A stretch of 10,000 bases of DNA from Theodoxus fluviatilis (lineage: Eukaryota > Mollusca > Gastropoda > Cycloneritida > Neritidae). The stretch covers positions 198,967 to 208,966 of the forward strand of contig JAWQFJ010001285.1 of assembly GCA_034096865.1 (NCBI GenBank), in the 5' to 3' direction. Position 1 is the stretch's first letter, and each line of letters starts with the position of its first letter. This document shows, piece after piece, positions 8,130 through 10,000 of this stretch. The position numbers and the translations under genes were made by a program. The notes under the pieces were generated by a model. That model had not been told where the DNA came from. It made no database searches and saw only the letters and a program-made list of their open reading frames with translations.

Positions 8130-8178
8130 CTGGCAGCTCAACCTTGTGGTACTCCACCCTCTGTTCCAGGTAGTCATC
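8130..8178 (-). pseudogene. Intronic duplicate of the TSR exon 3' end with donor (middle copy)
   Basis: A 49-nt copy followed by GTAAG (8129-8125). In frame it reads DDYLEQRVEYHKVELP, with the TSR cysteine replaced by Tyr. A CTAAC branch-like element and an AATCAG possible acceptor lie upstream on the minus strand. If that CAG were used after the phase-1 TSR donor, the frame would meet TGA before the copied segment, giving a premature stop rather than a longer protein. Confidence 0.75.
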
Positions 8179-8274
8179 AATATTCATAAGCCAAGTTCAT
8201 CAGCTGATTCGTCAGTGCCGGGCACCATGTATGTTAGTGGGCAGAGGATGGGGGCACAGGTCGATTTATCTTAC

Positions 8275-8323
8275 CTGGCAGCTCTACCCTGTGGTACTCC
8301 ACACTCTGTTCCAGGGAGTCATT
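8275..8323 (-). pseudogene. Intronic duplicate of the TSR exon 3' end with donor (copy nearest the exon)
   Basis: These 49 nt match the last 49 nt of the TSR exon and are followed by GTAAG at 8274-8270. In the original frame they read NDSLEQSVEYHRVELP, against DDCLQQSVEYHREELQ in the exon. The sixth TSR cysteine is replaced by Ser. The frame is open and extends back to an ATG about 6 nt upstream. The CAG preceding the equivalent segment in the other units is degraded here, so no clear acceptor is visible. A non-functional exon fragment is most likely. Confidence 0.75.
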
Positions 8324-8419
8324 AATATTCATAAGCCAGACTCAAACATTTTTTTCGTCAGTGTTGGGCATCATGTATGCTAGTGAGCGGAGCTAAGGGC
8401 ATAGGTCCATTTCACTTAC

Positions 8420-8635
8420 CTTGCAGCTCCTCCCTGTGGTACTCCACGCTCTGCTGCAGGCAGTCGTCCGAGGTGCCCTCTCCGGTGCAAGCTCGTCGCT
8501 CCTTCAGCACCGGGCAAGACTTGCCTCCGTTCTCAGGGAAGATGGCCACCTTGCGGAGGCGTTTCCTGGCGCCCAGGCCACATTGGTTGTCGCAGCCCTG
8601 CCACTCGGACCAGCCAGAAACCTCGCAGTCCTGGC
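8420..8635 (-). CDS. Internal exon encoding a thrombospondin type-1 repeat (RPE-spondin/SBSPON-like secreted protein, partial gene)
   Basis: Read on the minus strand, a pyrimidine-rich acceptor ending TTTTGCAG lies just before 8635 and the donor GTAAGT follows 8420. The exon is 216 nt: 2 nt completing a codon, 71 full codons, then 1 nt, so both flanking introns are phase 1 and the exon is symmetrical. The translation is a complete TSR. CEVSGWSEWQGC carries the WSxW motif, followed by CGLGARKRLRK, then NGGKSCPVLKERRAC, with six cysteines at residues 3, 14, 18, 40, 49 and 58. TSRs are extracellular disulfide-bonded modules that bind matrix, glycans or receptors. A cysteine ahead of WSEW, the NGG-x2-CP-x-L-x-ER spacing and a single repeat recall SBSPON (known family features); spondins, isthmins and ADAMTS-type proteins remain alternatives. 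The TSR call is firm and the family call is inference. The last 49 nt are copied three times in the following intron. Confidence 0.9.
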
Positions 8636-8996
8636 CTGCAAAACGAGAAGAGTCGAGGGTTTATGAATCACATGAATACAATGCAGGGTAGGAGCTCTGG
8701 AGAGGTCATGCAAAACTTCAGGGTGCTCGTAACCACACCCGTGTCCTGTCAGTTGATGTGTGAATGGAGTAGTAGGAAAATGGCAAGAACATAAGTCTGC
8801 GTGGACACCTTGAGATGAATGGCATCAAGGTGGAGACGTAAAGGAAAACAGTGAGAGAACAGTGGAATAGTGGTTTGGGGGGAATGGAATCGACGGAGTG
8901 AAGGAGGAGGAAGGGAAACATAAAATCATGTCGACTATTGTAACAATCCTTCTCTAAACACGTTGATTCTTTGCCACTCAGCGAGCCTTCTGGTGA
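8636..8996 (-). other. 5' flanking intron of the TSR exon, proximal part
   Basis: This sequence lies upstream of the TSR exon on the gene strand and starts with its T-rich acceptor tract. The stretch 8840-8925 is purine-rich on the plus strand. No other exon with paired splice sites and an open frame was seen here or further right, so the preceding exon is probably beyond 10000. Confidence 0.5.
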
Positions 8997-9017
8997 ACAC
9001 ACACACACACACACACC
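8997..9017 (+). repeat. Short (CA)n microsatellite
   Basis: About 10 CA repeats, separated by 27 nt from a second CA tract. Confidence 0.93.
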
Positions 9018-9038
9018 AGTCGCGTGAAAACACAAATG

Positions 9039-9074
<36 letters not shown>
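9039..9074 (+). repeat. (CG)n(CA)n microsatellite
   Basis: A short GCGCGCGC run passes directly into about 15 CA repeats, an alternating purine-pyrimidine block that favours Z-DNA. Confidence 0.92.
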
Positions 9075-9075
<1 letters not shown>

Positions 9076-9758
9076 GTTATCTTAATCTTACAATCTCATA
9101 GATCTCTCAACCATCCCACTCACAATTCCGCACATCAAGTACCAGCCTTTAGCCTAGCGCTAGACAGGCTATGAAGATAGCACTCCAGAACGGAGGAGAC
9201 AGAGGCCAGGCAAGGTATTTAAGAAGGCGCCTACTAGGGGGCCTTCTATCAACATTTGTGATGGGAGAACGGAGAGCGCACTGAGGAGGGAGGGAGAGGG
9301 GGGCCGCTGAGAGGGTCGTGGAGTTTGGAGGAGGGGGTAAAGAGGAACTTGTCGAAAAGGGGCGACATTCCTGACCGGAAGAGGGTCTTGGCCAAGTCAG
9401 CGATTTGAGGGGACAGCGACCCAGGGAGGAAGGGACTTGGGCAGGGGAGGACAAACACCACAGCTTTCCCACTCCCTTCACTGACCCCCAAACCCTCCCC
9501 TGCGACTGGGACGGCCACAAGAATGTGCCCCACCCCCACTTGTTGTGTGGGCAGGGCAAGAGCCAACCCAGGAACATGACCCCCCAGAGTGTAGTCCTTA
9601 GAACAGCACAGCAGATAGCATGACCTGTTTCCTATTGTAGGTCTCTGTGGCTTATGTTTAGAACTGTGTCTGTCTGCTTGCCAACGGATTTTAAGAGATA
9701 GAAGAGCAGAAAAGGGAACAGAAGCGAAAAGAAGAACTGGAGAAGAAGCAAGGGGGGT
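9075..9758. other. Unassigned sequence, partly purine-rich
   Basis: The stretch 9249-9375 is G/A-rich and 9690-9757 leads into the minisatellite. The minus-strand frame at 9249-9764 (171 codons) is the longest in the window, but it is rich in Pro, Ser, Leu and Val, matches no domain I recognise, and partly mirrors purine-rich DNA. I do not call it a gene. Confidence 0.45.
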
Positions 9759-10000
9759 GAGCAAAGAAGCAGAACAGTGTTCAGAAAACGAAACAAGAGG
9801 ATGAGCAAAGAAACAGAACAGTGTTCAGAAAAAGAAACAAGAGGATGAGCTAAGAAGCAGAACAGTGTTCAGAAAAAGAAACAGGAGGATGAGCTAAGAA
9901 GCAGAACAGTGTTCAGAAAAAGAAACAGGAGGATAAGCAACGGAGCAGAACAGTGTTCAAAAAAAGAAACAGACGGGTGTTCAGAGAAAGAAGCAGGAGG
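9759..10000 (+). repeat. 44-bp minisatellite, ~5.5 copies, continuing past the window edge
   Basis: Units start at 9759, 9803, 9847, 9891 and 9935 (period exactly 44). Each has the core GCAGAACAGTGTTCAGAAAA followed by GAAACA(A/G)GAGGAT. The last piece from about 9977 is a shortened unit beginning GTGTTCAGAG. Each core contains the near-palindrome GAACAGTGTTC. The plus strand is strongly purine-rich, and related degenerate sequence precedes it from about 9690. Confidence 0.93.

Larger units (their letters stand above)
4515..8419 (-). other. Intron between the TSR exon and the following exon
   Basis: This phase-1 intron of 3905 nt is defined by GTAAGT at its minus-strand 5' end (8419 downward) and CAG at its 3' end (4515-4517). 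It holds three intronic units of the exon-boundary tandem array, two compound microsatellites (4991-5115 and 6327-6474), a 22-nt G run and otherwise unassigned sequence. Either strand could carry an unrecognised transcript. Its extent follows from the two exons being adjacent; an unrecognised exon between them would divide it. Confidence 0.7.
7896..8468 (-). repeat. Tandem array of four ~145-bp units spanning the 3' exon end and adjacent intron
   Basis: Four direct units were located: 8324-8468 (145 bp, containing the real exon end), 8179-8323 (145), 8040-8178 (139) and 7896-8039 (144). Each begins on the minus strand with a 49-nt segment homologous to the end of the TSR exon, continues through a GTAAG donor, and then carries about 90-95 nt of intron ending near TATGAATATT. 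The leftmost unit stops at the same boundary, followed by 3 nt (GAT, 7893-7895) of a would-be fifth unit. The three intronic copies share changes absent from the exon, such as GAA for CAG and CCA for CAA, so one diverged copy was probably amplified further. Each unit also keeps a CTAAC-like or CTAGC-like branch-point sequence. Confidence 0.93.

Noticed and set aside
8007..8325. Plus-strand frames of 60-79 codons containing a repeated peptide
   Set aside because: They are antisense readings of the tandem array; the homology to the TSR exon is on the minus strand.
7896..8468. CRISPR-like direct repeats
   Set aside because: Units are contiguous ~145-bp copies of an exon boundary without unique spacers, and the DNA is eukaryotic.
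9249..9764. Minus-strand frame of 171 codons, the longest in the window
   Set aside because: No recognised domain, biased composition, overlaps purine-rich low-complexity DNA, and no splice or promoter evidence.

Overview
This looks like animal nuclear DNA: microsatellite-dense, mostly intronic, and most consistent with a mollusc or other lophotrochozoan. That placement is inference from texture (many long CA, GA and CT tracts, homopurine tracts, small exons far apart). No bacterial-style operons or long genes are present, and nearly all open frames are translations of simple repeats or homopurine DNA.

One protein-coding gene is supported, in part, on the minus strand. Two exons have consensus splice sites and matching phases. 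The exon at 8420-8635 encodes one complete thrombospondin type-1 repeat (TSR). The exon at 4391-4514 encodes a 40-residue charged/aromatic segment that would be spliced directly after it across a 3.9-kb intron. The TSR most resembles the single TSR of RPE-spondin/SBSPON-type secreted matrix proteins. Earlier exons (signal peptide, possible somatomedin-B domain) would lie beyond 10000, and later exons before position 1.

The intron right after the TSR exon holds the most unusual structure. The last 49 nt of the exon, its donor site and about 95 nt of adjacent intron have been tandemly duplicated, giving a four-unit array (units 144, 139, 145 and 145 bp; 7896-8468). Three decoy exon ends, each with a consensus GTAAG donor, therefore lie downstream of the true one.

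Other elements are a 381-bp MITE-like element with ~78-bp inverted ends (2545-2925), a tRNA-like gene or pseudogene with anticodon GCT and a T5 run just downstream (minus, 3966-4051), and a weaker tRNA-SINE-like fragment (minus, ~3071-3145). There are also compound microsatellites at 1150-1427, 1807-1985, 2235-2330, 4991-5115, 6327-6474 and 8997-9074, G or C homopolymers, purine-rich tracts, and a 44-bp minisatellite running off the right edge from 9759. The remaining sequence shows nothing recognisable.
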